A DNA stretch of 64,000 bases from Liolophura sinensis (taxonomy: Eukaryota; Mollusca; Polyplacophora; Chitonida; Chitonidae): the NCBI RefSeq assembly GCF_032854445.1, contig NC_088303.1:939501-1003500 (forward strand), given 5' to 3'. A program made the translations under genes and the position numbers. This document shows positions 25,568 to 36,950 of this stretch, piece after piece; position 1 is the first letter of the stretch, and every line of letters starts with the position of its first letter. The notes below the pieces were generated by a model. That model was not told the origin of the DNA. It worked only from the letters and a program-made list of their open reading frames with translations, and made no database searches.

Positions 25568-26105
25568 TAGGCAATTAATAGTACATGTAGATATGCAAAC
25601 TATGACTTTTAAAGTTGGATTCACCAGATTCATTATACAATAAAGTGAACCAGTGGATAGAATGCCAATGTAGTTTAGAACAACTTGAAGCTATGTGTTT
25701 GCTTGAACTGATGTACATGTAGATATGGTGGTTACAGTTGAGTCTCAGTCAAAGTGCTGAGGAAGTTAGCAACATTATATATAAATCTTGCTTATCTCTG
25801 AATAATTTAGTCACTATTGTATCAGGACTTCAGAAAATGCAAGTATTTAGTTCTTCATCATCCAATTTGGGCATTGGAACATGTGCATGCTTCACATATT
25901 GTTTATTTTGGGTTATTTATTGATATTAATTTTTGGCATTTATTTTAATGCTTTTTTTGCCATTTGTTTAAGCATCTGGAATGCATTAATTGTTTGGGTC
26001 TAACATTTCAACTTTGAAAATGACAGTTACTAGTAAGTTATTTTATGTGAACATGGTGAATGCTGTTGACTAGGTCAATTCCAGTGCTTAGTTAAGTAAG
26101 TCTTA

Positions 26106-26131
26106 TCCGCATTTTAATACTAAAATGCGGA
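26106..26131. other. Perfect 11-bp inverted repeat, 4-nt loop
   Basis: Arms TCCGCATTTTA and TAAAATGCGGA are separated by ATAC. This would form a stable hairpin in RNA or single-stranded DNA. It might be the terminus of a decayed MITE-like element, but no partner or target duplication was identified. Confidence 0.88.
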
Positions 26132-27055
26132 AGCACATCTATCACAGTAGCTTGTGTGTGAAAAATGTATGTAGCCAGCATGGGTGTGGACTAACATGGG
26201 CATGTAGGTCGTAAACCTTGTGTTCCAGCAATAAGGAAGTTCACGAATCCTATTGGAATTACATTGTTAGGTCGGGAGATATGCCTAATGTTGTTTGTTG
26301 ACGTGGATTAATGGAAGTCCTGTAGACTGGTTTGTGACAAGAGAGACATCTGGCTACCTGTAGTATAATCTTGATAGGGGTGTTGGTGTGTGTCAAAGTA
26401 GTCATAAAGGTACATATACATGGATCTGGCCCAGTTAATGCCATTACAGTTACATATATGTTTGCCTTTGTTGCTAGTTAGGCCAACCTTTCTCACTGGG
26501 TATCATGCGACTTGGTTTCCATACATTCACATGTATGTAATAGGCCTGACAAAGGGTGTATATACAAGTGAAACACTCTATGTACATATACAGTCAAAAC
26601 AAAGGAATAATATTAACATTTACATATGGGCATCCAGTAGAAGTTTAGGTATAAATGTTAGATGGTTTGTAGAGTTTGTGTTTTTAGTAACTTTGTGTGA
26701 TGGATTTTAAAGTTCAGTTCAAATAAACTTGATTTGCAAATACTGTGTTTGTATTGTGAATTTCAAATGCTGTATTTGTATGGTGAATTTCAAATACTAC
26801 ATCAGTACACATATTGCTGTGTAATTGAATCACCATCCTTGTAAACAAGAGGCTCAGGTCATGCCTACATGTATGTACATGTAGGTCCAGGACTTATAAC
26901 TTGACCATGTGCCATGTGTATACTGACTGTCTGGATAAGCACTCAAAATAAAGGGACTCCCTGTAGGTCCAAGACTTAGATGTGTCTCCATGCCTAATCA
27001 GTTTGCCAATGTCAGACTGTATACCATGACATGGTGAAGCAAGATACCTGTACAT

Positions 27056-27745
27056 GAATCTGGCATTTAGAGCATGCAGTCAGCTGCAGGGTGGCAAGGT
27101 CATGGTCAAAGTGATCAGTGAATGTATCTAGCATTGAGGGCATGCAGTCTGCTGCAGGGTCAGACAAGGCTATGGTCAAAGTGATCAGTGCATGTATCTG
27201 GCATTGAGAGCATGAATTCTGCTGCAGGGTCAGACAAGGCCATGGTCAAAGTGATCAGTGCATGTATCTGGCATTGAAAGCATGCATTCTGCTACAGAGT
27301 CAGACAAGGCTATGGTCAAAGTGATCAGTGCATGTATCTGGCATTTAGAGCATGCATTTTGCTGCAGGGTCAGACAAGGTCATGGTCAAAGTGATCAGTG
27401 CATGTATCTGGCATTGAGAGCATGCATTCTGCTGCAGGGTCAGACAAGGTCAGGGTCAAAGTGATCAGTGCATGTATCTGGCATTGAGAGCATGCATTCT
27501 GCTGCAGGGTCAGACAGGGTCAAGGTCAAAGTGATCAGTGTATGTATCTGGCATTGAGAGCATGCATTTTGCTGCAGGGTCAGACAGGGTCAAGGTCAAA
27601 GTGATCAGTGTATGTATCTGGCATTTAGAGCATGCAGTCTGCTGCAGGGTGGCAAGGTCAAGGTCAAAGTGATCAGTGTATGTATCTGGCATTTAGAGCA
27701 TGCATTCTGCTGCAGGGTCAGACAAGGCCATGGTCGAAGTGATCA
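27056..27745. repeat. 70-bp minisatellite
   Basis: About ten tandem copies of a unit containing GTCAAAGTGATCAGTGCATG, TATCTGGCATTGAGAGCATG and CTGCTGCAGGGTCAGACAAG. The period is 70 bp in most copies (for example 27151 to 27221). Two copies replace CAGACAAG by a shorter GGCAAGG form. Open frames across it are artefacts. Confidence 0.96.
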
Positions 27746-27911
27746 GTACAAGTATGTGGTGGTTCAAGCGACATGAACAAACTATGCAGTAGTCGACATT
27801 ATAAAGCTTTTCATGTGTACTTTTGTAAGGTTTGGATGAGCAAACATTGGTTCTTGTGAAAGTACACAATTTTTTGTTTTGACCTGTCCGTGCATGGTAA
27901 TACTAGTTTTG

Positions 27912-28075
27912 TTTCCATATTTATTTCATTGGTGTTTAACCAGTCAGGAATGATTTGGTGATATGATGAGGCCAGCATCATAGTTGAGGGAAAGCTAGCA
28001 GAGCTTGGGTAGAACTCACAACCATCTGCATGTTGCTGACAAACCTTCCTACATATGACTGAATACCAGCAGGGA
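27912..28075 (-). mobile_element. Degenerate SINE family B
   Basis: Reverse-oriented and diverged: ATTTATTTCATTGGTGTTTA, then GAGGCCAGCATCATAGTTGA, then CTCACAACCATCTGCATGTT. This is the same segment order as the inverted copies at 3226 and 3628. The tRNA-like head is not preserved. Confidence 0.6.
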
Positions 28076-30347
28076 CAGTTAATTTGGGCATCCTTTTAGT
28101 AGGCTATTTGGGCTAAAAGATTTTCAGATATTAAGAAATATTCAACATAATGTCTTATATATTTGCAAATTATGGTCAATATTACTTATAAATATTTGTA
28201 AATTCAGTTTACAAAAATATAAGGAATTTTTAAGAGTATTTAAACTGAAGTAGTCCAGTGCATTTCATTTTAATTTGGGCTTTTCAGGGTAAGCGGTAAT
28301 TTGAGCATAGCTGAAGAGTATCAAAATGTCCTTGTACATGAATTTCGCCCTGGTCAGGTTTACTATAGATCTAGAGGTATATGTAGCACCAATTTGCATT
28401 TGTTGTATTTAGGTGCATATGCACTGTGACACATGAATGAAAAGATGATGTTTTTATGAAATCTGAGGAAAAGTGATGTTGTTGTTGTCTTCATAAATAA
28501 GTGGATAAAAGTGAGAAATGATGTGTTGATGCATGTCATGGTTTAATCAGAAATGCACGATTGCCTGGAGGTGATGTTACAAGGACCTTATACCTTTCAG
28601 GTGTAAATTAGGAAACAGATTCAGTGCTGTCACATGTAAGATAAGCTGCTGCACTATTTTGTCACTTGTACACGTATGTAGGGTGTGCCCCCAGTTATTA
28701 AGCATGTCATTGGTCTCAGTTTTGTTTTCTGCATGCATGTGTGATTTTTTTCTTCTTGAATTTATCTGGGCCCTAAGGTTAAGTCTACAGGTGCATCACT
28801 ACATTCTGCTGACGAGTTGCACCTTTTAAAGTAGGTTCCTTATGTGCGACATATGAAATTTATATTATTTTATATTATACAAGTTATATTGTACTTTTTT
28901 TCTGGTGTAGAGATAAGATACAAGAAGATAAAAGGAAAAAGAAATGTCTTAATTTCTACATCATTGCATATGTTCAGATTTTTTAGCGTTAGCTGTTAAA
29001 ATCACTCTATATATATAGAAATGTGAGTGTTCAACTGACGTGGCAACATGACTTATTTGTGCTTACAATATATCACATCAGTCAGGTTTCATAATTTCTT
29101 TGCAATCACACTGTACATGTACACTGTACAATCTAAAAAGATGGTAAAACATAAGTCAGACTGTTTAATTCTGGTACTTGGTTAATTTTCTCATGTTTGG
29201 AAAAATTGTATGCATGGCGAATTGAAATGTTAATCTACGTGTATACTTGTTAGGTGAGGAGACCTGCCATGTTTGTGTACCTTATCAAAGGCTTGTCTGG
29301 ACAGTGCCCTTTGAAAGCCATATCTAAACAATCAAGTTAACCAGTGGTCATCTGATGGCCCATGGTATTAATTAAAAGCATTTTCATCTCCTGGCTTGGA
29401 GAGATTTGGTAGAGATCTTTGGTCTTAGAGATACATGTATGTTGACAGTCACGGTGAACCTCGATACATAACAAAGGCCAGCTCAAGACAAAACATCACG
29501 AAAGGAACTGGGAGGAGGAAGGGATGAGAATGTCATCTTCATTTCTTTGAAAATGTGGCGGTTGTTTAGCATGTATGGATCAGGTCTGATCCAGGAAGTT
29601 CAACACATCCGGGCTTAGTCTAATTAAAGATACACTTGGCCAGAGTTTCTCAAGCTTCCCCTCAACGAACCATTGTCGCTAAGAACCCACGCTAATAGAG
29701 CATGGCATTCATGATACCTTTAGGATAGAAGGCGTGCAATTAAGGGCTAAATGTAACATTTTTCTGACAGAAACCAGAGTATATGGACTTACTGCGGTGA
29801 GAAATCATCATTGATTATACATGTGGCTATGAAATCAACATGTACACACATTGCATATAAAGTGACAGGAAAAAAATAGACTAAGACATATAATTGTGTG
29901 AACAAATTATTAATGCATTGTAGTTAATCATACGTAGTAAATCATAGCATAGAAAACAGTGAAATAGATATGCTTTATATTGTATTTCACCTAATGTATG
30001 GCCTGTGAAAACATGAACAATTCACCTTCAGCAGAACATGAAGCCCTTAAAATGATGCTTTTGATGCCACCACTTAAAGAACTACTCCACTGTTACGACC
30101 TGTATGTCTTCAAAGCAGGGTTAAATGTCAGATAAAGACTGAGATAGTCTGAGTTGCTTTTCTAAATTGTAAAAAAAATTACATATTATTCTAACTGCTG
30201 TTAACTAGTTTCGGAGGATAATATGAAAACAAAAGTTTTGTAATTTTGTGCAGTTTGGCGTCATTTCAGAATTGTTGTCATCACCCATTGCTAACGTATA
30301 TCCACAAATGCGCATACTTTCAAATGCGCACAACATCATATCAGTAG

Positions 30348-30616
30348 GGGCCCTCGCAGGCCAAGGGGTTTAACACGCCAGCACGGCACAATGACTCAGG
30401 AGCCTCCTACCAATGTTGTCACTCTGAGTTTAAGTCCAGCTCCTGCTGGCTTCCTCCCTAGAGGTACATGAGAAGGTTTACCAGCCTTCTTGGGACGGTT
30501 GTGGGTTTACAAAGCTTGGTTTCCTCCCACCATAAAGATGACGGCCATCGTTTAAGTGAAATATTCTTGAGTCCGACATGTAACACCAATCAAAAAAATA
30601 AACCAATAAATAAACC
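30348..30616 (+). mobile_element. SINE family B, near full length
   Basis: The most complete copy here. It has a tRNA-like head with GGCCAAGGGGTTTAACACGCC, resembling the D-arm/A-box region of Leu/Ser tRNAs, and GAGTTTAAGTCC resembling a B box. A body follows with CTCCTGCTGGCTTCCTCC and GTTTCCTCCCACCATAAAG. The tail has AAGTGAAATATTCTTGAGTC, AACACCAATCAAA and an AAT/AAAT-rich end. It has no coding capacity; mobilisation would need a LINE partner that is not in this window. Confidence 0.8.
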
Positions 30617-33072
30617 TCATTCCAGCATTAATATTGTATTTGATATTATATCTGCCAGATTCAGTGATACAAAAGGAATATTGTCAAGTTGCATCACATC
30701 AGGAAAATTTTATGGAAAGATTTTGTTTATATAGTGTTATTCATCGTGAATCTTTTTTTGCATGGTGGTGTTAGCTGTGTTTCACAGGTATCCTTCATAT
30801 CATTTTAATATTTCCACCTGGTTTATCTCAGGACGGAAGTAATAAGTTTTTCTGATAAGAAATTTATCAAGTTTCACAAAAGACCTTAATAAGGTGGATG
30901 AGTTAATCAGAATCAAGCAAAATGTGTCACTTCAAGAATGCTAAGCTTACATTTTTTTTGCGTGACTGCAAGGTGTTCATTCAAGCATATCCTGAAGGCA
31001 TTATTGTGTTGTGTTGACTGATAATTATACTTTTCGTGAAGCCCGAAACTGGTCAATCCAACCTATGTAGTATTGTCTTCAAAATCAAATTAAAAATGTG
31101 CATAAATGGTAGTGAATGTTGCTTTTTCATATGTGAAAAAGGTTGAGGAATGAGGGTAGTTTAAAACATGTCACTTTAGCAAGAATATGTTAATGGATAA
31201 TGGCCAGAGGAATGTTCATTGGTACTGATGTAACATAATTAAACTTTGAGTTACTGTTTTGTTTAAACTTCTGTGCACTGTCAGTCAATGATTTTTGATT
31301 CATACCTGTTCATGTGTAGTTCCAGTGGACATATTATCAGATGGGATGTGGGCAGGGGAGAGACAGAGGAGTGACTGTACATGTATATTGTAGATTTGTC
31401 AAACATTTTATGTGCTGATTCACCAGACCATTTGTGGTTGAAAGAGAAACTGGGTTGAGAATCTAGTCCCATTCCCCATGGACTCTGATATGATTTCCAC
31501 TTCTCCTTGCCAGTGGTTTATTACATGCCAGTAGTAATTTGGTGTAAATCACGCATGACATTGTCAGCCCTGTGTAAACCTGAGCCCAATGATCAACAGC
31601 AGCGATCTCTGCTCCCAGGTCATAAGCCTTATAAATTACCTGTTTTTCCAAACTGCCTCTTCATAAACTTGAAAAGAGACACTCAGTTGTTGTGGAATAC
31701 AGTGTCAGTTACAAGAAAAACATCTAATGTACTGTCAAATCTATTTCTGGCTGCAAATTTTATGTTTGTAAACATCCATTATCACAAAGTCCATTGCACT
31801 TTGGTTCAGTATTATCCTAGATGATGACAGTGTTACTGGCTCTAAGAGGTGTAAAGGATGCTGCCTACATGTACACATGTACTGGCATGCTGTAACAGCT
31901 GGCTCCCTCACTAGGATTTCCTGATGAATACTGATCCAGACATCGTATAAACTGAAGGCTAGTGGGTAAATATCACAGTATTAACTGCAGACACATGTGT
32001 ATGTTATGTCATATACATATGTACAGACAGTACAAAATTAGCAGAGATCAGTTATTAAGTGAAGTCAAATTTATAGTACTTCAGTTCTGTGCCTCAGGAT
32101 GATGGATCTTAAACAGAAGTCAGACTTTTAGGCATTATCCCTGAATGTAGGTTCTTATTTTCAGTTTTGATATGAAAGCCTATGATAATGTATCTTCATG
32201 TATTCAAATAAAATTTCTATGTATGCTCACAATTTTAGGTGTCACCAGTTTTATTCAGTGTTTTATGGGCCAGCTGACACACACCAAAAGAAAATGGAGT
32301 GACATTGAGCTCAAAATCCATCTTTGTGTTTTGTCTAATCTTGATATTTCTATGATTTTTTCTGTTGTTAAGGGATATTCAATCCTAGAAATGTATATCC
32401 ATTCCACAGGATAAAATTGCTTGGGGAGTCCACATTTCCCACAAATTACAGGATTTTCAATTTTTATATTTTTCCCTTCCTCTGAACTTATTCTGCCCGG
32501 ATAAACGTTTATTCTGTCCGTAAAACAAGAATTTAAATTGGTTTGGCAGCCAAATGTCCGGACTAAATCTGACTCAAAGACAGCTTTTCCTAATCCTGGG
32601 GCCATATGTGTGATAAGATCTGTAGATTTCTCACGCATACATGTGCATATAAAGTTTGTAAATTGTCATGCACATACACGCACTGTGCATTTTCAGCCAC
32701 TGAATAGCATCATGCATGCTATTATTGGTGAATACTGAGCATGAAAACAAGAGTATTAAGCCTAGCTGCTTGTGCGATACACATAAATCACTGAATCTGT
32801 ATGTACAAACAAGGAGCTTTTGGGGCTCGCTAATTAACCGATACAGCACCTGTAGGATGTGGAGAGCTGATGCATCACAGGCAGGTATTGATTGCACCAC
32901 TTAATTAATTGCTTTTACCAGGTAGGTATACATGCTGAAAAGCACAGGATATTATGACATATGCACATGTGTATGACCAGCATAACAGTATATGTCAAAT
33001 TTTGTTGGCGTAGTGCAAGAAGGTCACTTATGTGTACCTGGTTGCATGCTCCGTGTTTTAGAGCTTTGCTTG

Positions 33073-33292
33073 AGGTCTTCATGGCCGAAGGGGTAAGCAT
33101 GCTATTGTGATGTAGTGACCAGCTCCAGCTCATGCTGGCTTCCTCTTCGGCCGTAAGGTCTGACAACAACCTGTCGTGGGTTTCCCCCGGGACCTGTTCG
33201 GTTTCCTCCCACCATAATGCTGGCTGCCGTTGTATAACTGAAATATTCTTGAGTAAGGTGTAAAACACTAATCAAATGAAAAAAATAAATAT
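33073..33292 (+). mobile_element. SINE family B, internally shortened
   Basis: The head ATGGCCGAAGGGGTAAGC is followed by CTCCAGCTCATGCTGGCTTC, GTGGGTTTCCCCCGGGACCT, GTTTCCTCCCACCATAATGC, the GAAATATTCTTGAGTA motif and an AAAAAATAAATA tail. Compared with the copy at 30348, part of the tRNA-like B-box segment is missing. Confidence 0.8.
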
Positions 33293-33733
33293 CAATTTAC
33301 CTCTGCAAAACAGTGGCTAGAAGATCCATTGTTGAACATGAGTGATGGGTTTAGTCCCAGCCATAATTTCACGTAGTCATGCCCTTGAAAGGCAATCGAT
33401 TGCTTCATATGAGCATCTTGTACCCACACGTGCCCAAAGGGCTCCTGGCTGTAAGGCCAAAAGTAAACCTTTTTCAAACTACGTCTTACACATACACGTT
33501 TATCTCTGCTTTACATCTACCACCAGAAGCACATTTTGGTCATGCAGATAAGACACAACTAACTACCGATGCTTGATGTGTGTAGGCAACCAAATATCTT
33601 TTACATTACTCGATCATGCTTGTGGATTGATAGCTTGGCCAGATTGCTATCAGAGCAATAGATCTTCCAAACAATTTCAATAAGGTGATTGATACTCTCA
33701 GACTCTGCTATGTCATAACTATAAAATCCTGAA

Positions 33734-34471
33734 CTACATGGATAAGTCTGAAAATGTGTAACTCAAAATGATCTTCATTTCTACTATGTCCAGCATGTGT
33801 GTGTCAAGTTTGTACATGTATTGGCCAGAAGGGAATGGTCTTGTGGGATTGACTGATATTGCCTCCCATGGTCCACATGGAAGTTTTGTCATGTATAGTG
33901 GCACACCTGTTATCGGATGACTCATGGAAGCTTGACAGGGAAGGCACGATTGGATACATTGCTCAGTTAACCTGTCAATACCTGGAAACCAGACTTCCTG
34001 TCCAATCGCTTGTTTGGTTTTTACAATCCGTTGGTCACCAGTGCGGGCAAGGTCTAGGACTGTCGCTCTCATTGGCTGGGGAATTACCATTCGATAACCG
34101 CGAATGACGATTTTGTCACACACAGTCAGCTCGTTTTCTACAGTCACAAAGTCTCCCAGTTCTGAATCTGTCCAGTCACCACTGATAATAGCTTTCATCA
34201 ATTTGTGCAACTGATGGTCATTCTGTGTGTTCTGTCTGACCTCGTCGAGTGTCATGGCTTTCAGGACAGCATTGGAAACAACGTAGTTGACATAGGCTTC
34301 AGCAACACTCCCAGTCGCTGGTGAAGTTTGCGGGTGACGGCTAATGAAATCAGCTGGATTGTTCTCATCTCTTCCCAATCGGTAAACAAGTTTGCATTTG
34401 TAGGACTTGAGGTGTAGACACCAGTGTTTGAGACAAGCAGAGGTCACTTTTTGACTTTGGAAGGTCTCCAT
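33734..34471 (-). pseudogene. Ty3/gypsy pol remnant: RNase H end and integrase N-terminus
   Basis: A 245-codon open stretch. Its beginning contains GRDENNPADFISRHP, the characteristic end of gypsy RNase H. It then runs through a linker to an H-H-C-C-like zinc-binding region, of which the C-x2-C (SCLPCQAS) is clear, and GPWEAISVNP at the start of the integrase core. An Asn occupies the position where the first catalytic Asp is expected. The similarity ends soon afterwards, so most of the integrase core is missing. Confidence 0.85.
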
Positions 34472-34801
34472 CTAAGGTTTGTGGTCCGTCATAATGGTAC
34501 AGTCACAGGTGCAAGTGGAAGTGCTCTGCTCCCCAAACAGCAGCGAGCTTTTCGCGTTCGGTCAGGTAGTATCGTTGCTCTGTGTCGGTTAGTGCGCGGC
34601 TACTGTAGCTTAATTTATCACTTTGCCTTTTTGACAAGGGATTGCCCCTAACTCTACAGGGCTGGCATCAACTAACATTTCTATGGGCAGGTTCAGATCA
34701 AAGAAACTCATTACCTCTGCACTGGTGAGATCGTTCTGTTCATGTGAGCCCCATGTCCAGTCGGTGTCCTTGTACATCAGACGTCGGAACGGCTCAGTCA
34801 T
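34472..34801 (-). pseudogene. Ty3/gypsy RNase H remnant
   Basis: The minus-strand frame from 34801 to 34610 reads EPFRRLMYKDTDWTWG, then LTSAEVMSFFDLNLPIEML and VDASPVELGAI, including the conserved Asp of RNase H. After a stop, the similarity resumes with SSRALTDTEQRYYLTEREKL and a VWGAEHFHLHL segment to about 34480. The stop and a frame change make it non-functional. Confidence 0.85.
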
Positions 34802-34849
34802 AGAAGCCTAATTTGGCACGAACAACAATACGTATTGAGGCATACCGAG

Positions 34850-35470
34850 AAGGGACTTTAGTTCACTCACGTTCTTTGGGGCTCACAGGTTTGTGATCAC
34901 TTCAATCTTACGGGGGTCTGTTGAAATGCCGTAAGTGTCCAAATGTATCCATAAAACTTGATTTGGTTTGTAGAGAATACACATTTGTCAGCGTTGAGTT
35001 TTACACCATTTTCGTGCAGTCTGTGCAGCACGGCTTGGAGATTTTTGTTGTGTTCATCTTGGTATCTGGTGTGCACCAGAATGTCATCTGACAAGATCAT
35101 GGAGCCCGACAGGTAACGTATCAGCTCCGCGACTTTGTTTTGGAAGATTTCTGATGCTGCATGGACGCCAAACATAAGGCGCTTGTACCGTCTTAGCTGA
35201 AAGCTGTTATATTGCAACTGGCAACATTAAGTTCTAGCTGGTAATATCCAGTTGTTAAGTCAAGCTTACTGAACACTGTTGCGGAGTTCAGATTGGCGAT
35301 CATATCATCGACTGTTGGCACTGGATGCTTTTCGACTTTAATCACATTGTTCGCCTCCCACATATCGACGCAGGCACGAACGCCTCTTGATTTCTATGGA
35401 ACGACGACCATGGGGCTGACCCATGGAGTTGGCTGTTTGGCTTTTTCAATAAGATTCTAACCTCTGTAGC
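34850..35470 (-). pseudogene. Ty3/gypsy reverse transcriptase remnant
   Basis: Minus-strand translation shows VDMWEANNVIKVEKHPVPTV and ATVFSKLDLTTGYYQLEL, the block carrying the first catalytic Asp. In a second frame follow FGVHAASEIFQNKVAELI and SDDILVH, the DD motif with its preceding aromatic residue replaced. Frame changes occur near 35217 and near the start of the domain. Confidence 0.87.
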
Positions 35471-35638
35471 TCAGCCTTGGCGTCTTTGTGGGCATGGAAA
35501 GTGACGCGGTGCTGCGACTGCTGTTTCAGATGAGCTGAATGGTCATTGAGAAGATGCACTTGCTTTCCCTTGATTTTTCCGATACCCTCAAACAGATGAG
35601 AAAAATTTTCCATTACCGCTTCCCTCCATGACTTGGAG

Positions 35639-36013
35639 TCATGTGATAGCTAGGTTTGCTAAGATGGTGCTCACTCTCGGTCGGATGTACAACACTTTGA
35701 GTTTCTGTGCTGTTTGATAGGTCCAAAGATTACCGGTCTTACGACTGACAACAAAAAATTTATCTGCCATGGTGATGTTGTCACGGGTAATGTTAGCACG
35801 TACGGTTGCGGTGACAGGAAGGAGGAAATCAGTTCCGTATGGAAAAAGACGTATATTCGACGGCTTTAGACTGATTTTTGGATCGGCACATTTAATGCTG
35901 TCATAGGTGTCCATGTTGATTATGTTTACAGACGAGACAAACTCAATCATAAATGGTATGGACAGTCCGTTCAGCACCATTTGTCCTAAGGGCAAACTGT
36001 CACCTTCAGCCAC
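35639..36013 (-). pseudogene. Ty3/gypsy protease-region remnant
   Basis: A 124-codon open stretch between gag and RT. LPLGQMVLNGLSIPF followed by a hydrophobic segment and SVNIINMDTY resembles the flap and active-site surroundings of a retropepsin. The catalytic D-[ST]-G triad is not preserved: E-F-V is read at that position. Assignment relies on position between gag and RT as well as this weak similarity. Confidence 0.6.
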
Positions 36014-36067
36014 TTGGCCAATGATAGTGGCTGAGACAAAGTAAACATAGTGTATTTGTCATCACTG

Positions 36068-36468
36068 TCAGGTTTGGTTGTGATTCTTCGTGCACGTTAC
36101 GTATACCTTGTTTATTCTGTTTACGGATCCGCGACGGACGCGCAGACGAAAGTGGTTTTTATTTTCTACAGAGGTTGTAGCTTTTTCTTTCACGGGACGA
36201 GATTTTTTGTGCAGCAGCTTATATCCACAGTAACCACTTTTTGACTGTCTGCTCTGCGCACTGGATTTACCTGCCGTTTGAATGTGGTTAGGCAGCTGCG
36301 ATCTGTGTTTGTTTTTTGTTCTGCCACTACATCGACCTCTGGAATAACATGGTGGTATAGAATCATCCTGCAACCGCTGGATTGCGTTGACAGGTGCTGG
36401 CTGGTGATGGTTGTCATCTCCCACACGACTGGCTTGCATTTCGCTGACTTCAGAGGTGCGTCCTGCAT
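36068..36468 (-). pseudogene. Ty3/gypsy gag 3' remnant, zinc-knuckle region
   Basis: Two overlapping minus-strand frames share a basic segment (GRTKNKHRSQLPNHIQ and continuing) that looks like a nucleocapsid zinc-knuckle region with most cysteines lost. The frame break between the two open stretches accounts for the overlap. Confidence rests mainly on position next to the clearer gag segment. Confidence 0.45.
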
Positions 36469-36599
36469 CTAAGAGCTCTTTAACTCCAAGTTTTCATGCA
36501 AAGCACTTTGCGCTAGTCTCTGAGATGTGCATCTCAGGACTATTTGTGTAGCTGTTTCCTCATCCACGTCCGTGATGTCAGAAGTTTCGGCAACGGGTG

Positions 36600-36925
36600 T
36601 GATATGAGTCTAGTGTTTCACTTTCACCTTGCTTTGGCTTGGCTGAAGTTGTACAGTTTGTGAGCAGTATTTACTTTTGGGGAAAAATACTCAGTCAGTT
36701 TTTCAACAGCTGTGTGATAATAGTTCTCTCCAGTATCAGGAAGTGTGTCAAAGATTTCATCAACATCTGTACCAGCATGAAGCAGTAAGGTATGTATAAG
36801 TAGTGAGTTGTTGATAGGGGGATTAACAGACGTTCAAAATGCGACAGCCATTTTGACCAGCTTCGCCCAACATTGCCTCTAAGTGGACATCTAAACTCGG
36901 GAAAACTTGCAGCCGTCTTCTTCAA
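36600..36925 (-). pseudogene. Ty3/gypsy gag capsid remnant
   Basis: The minus strand reads GRSWSKWLSHFERLLI in one frame. After a frame change it reads LLHAGTDVDEIFDTLPDTG, then AVEKLTEYFSPKVN and HKLYNF. This W-x2-W/HFE... LPDTG... YF.P..N pattern is typical of gypsy gag capsid proteins of invertebrates. Confidence 0.8.
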
Positions 36926-36950
36926 AGCACACAGAGTTAGGACGGAGTTC

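Larger units (their letters stand above)
33734..36950 (-). mobile_element. Decayed Ty3/gypsy LTR retrotransposon, internal region
   Basis: On the minus strand the order is gag (36.95-36.1 kb), protease-like (36.0-35.64), reverse transcriptase (35.47-34.86), RNase H (34.80-34.40) and the N-terminal part of integrase (34.2-33.8). This is the Ty3/gypsy order. Several stops and frameshifts break the frame, and the integrase stops near its first catalytic residue. I could not recognise LTRs or target-site duplications. The element lies antisense inside CMIP intron 1 and is a molecular fossil with no intact protein. Confidence 0.88.

Noticed and set aside
33293-33733. 3' LTR of the gypsy relic
   Set aside because: No matching sequence was recognised on the gag side (36.95-37.4 kb), so an LTR pair is not supported.
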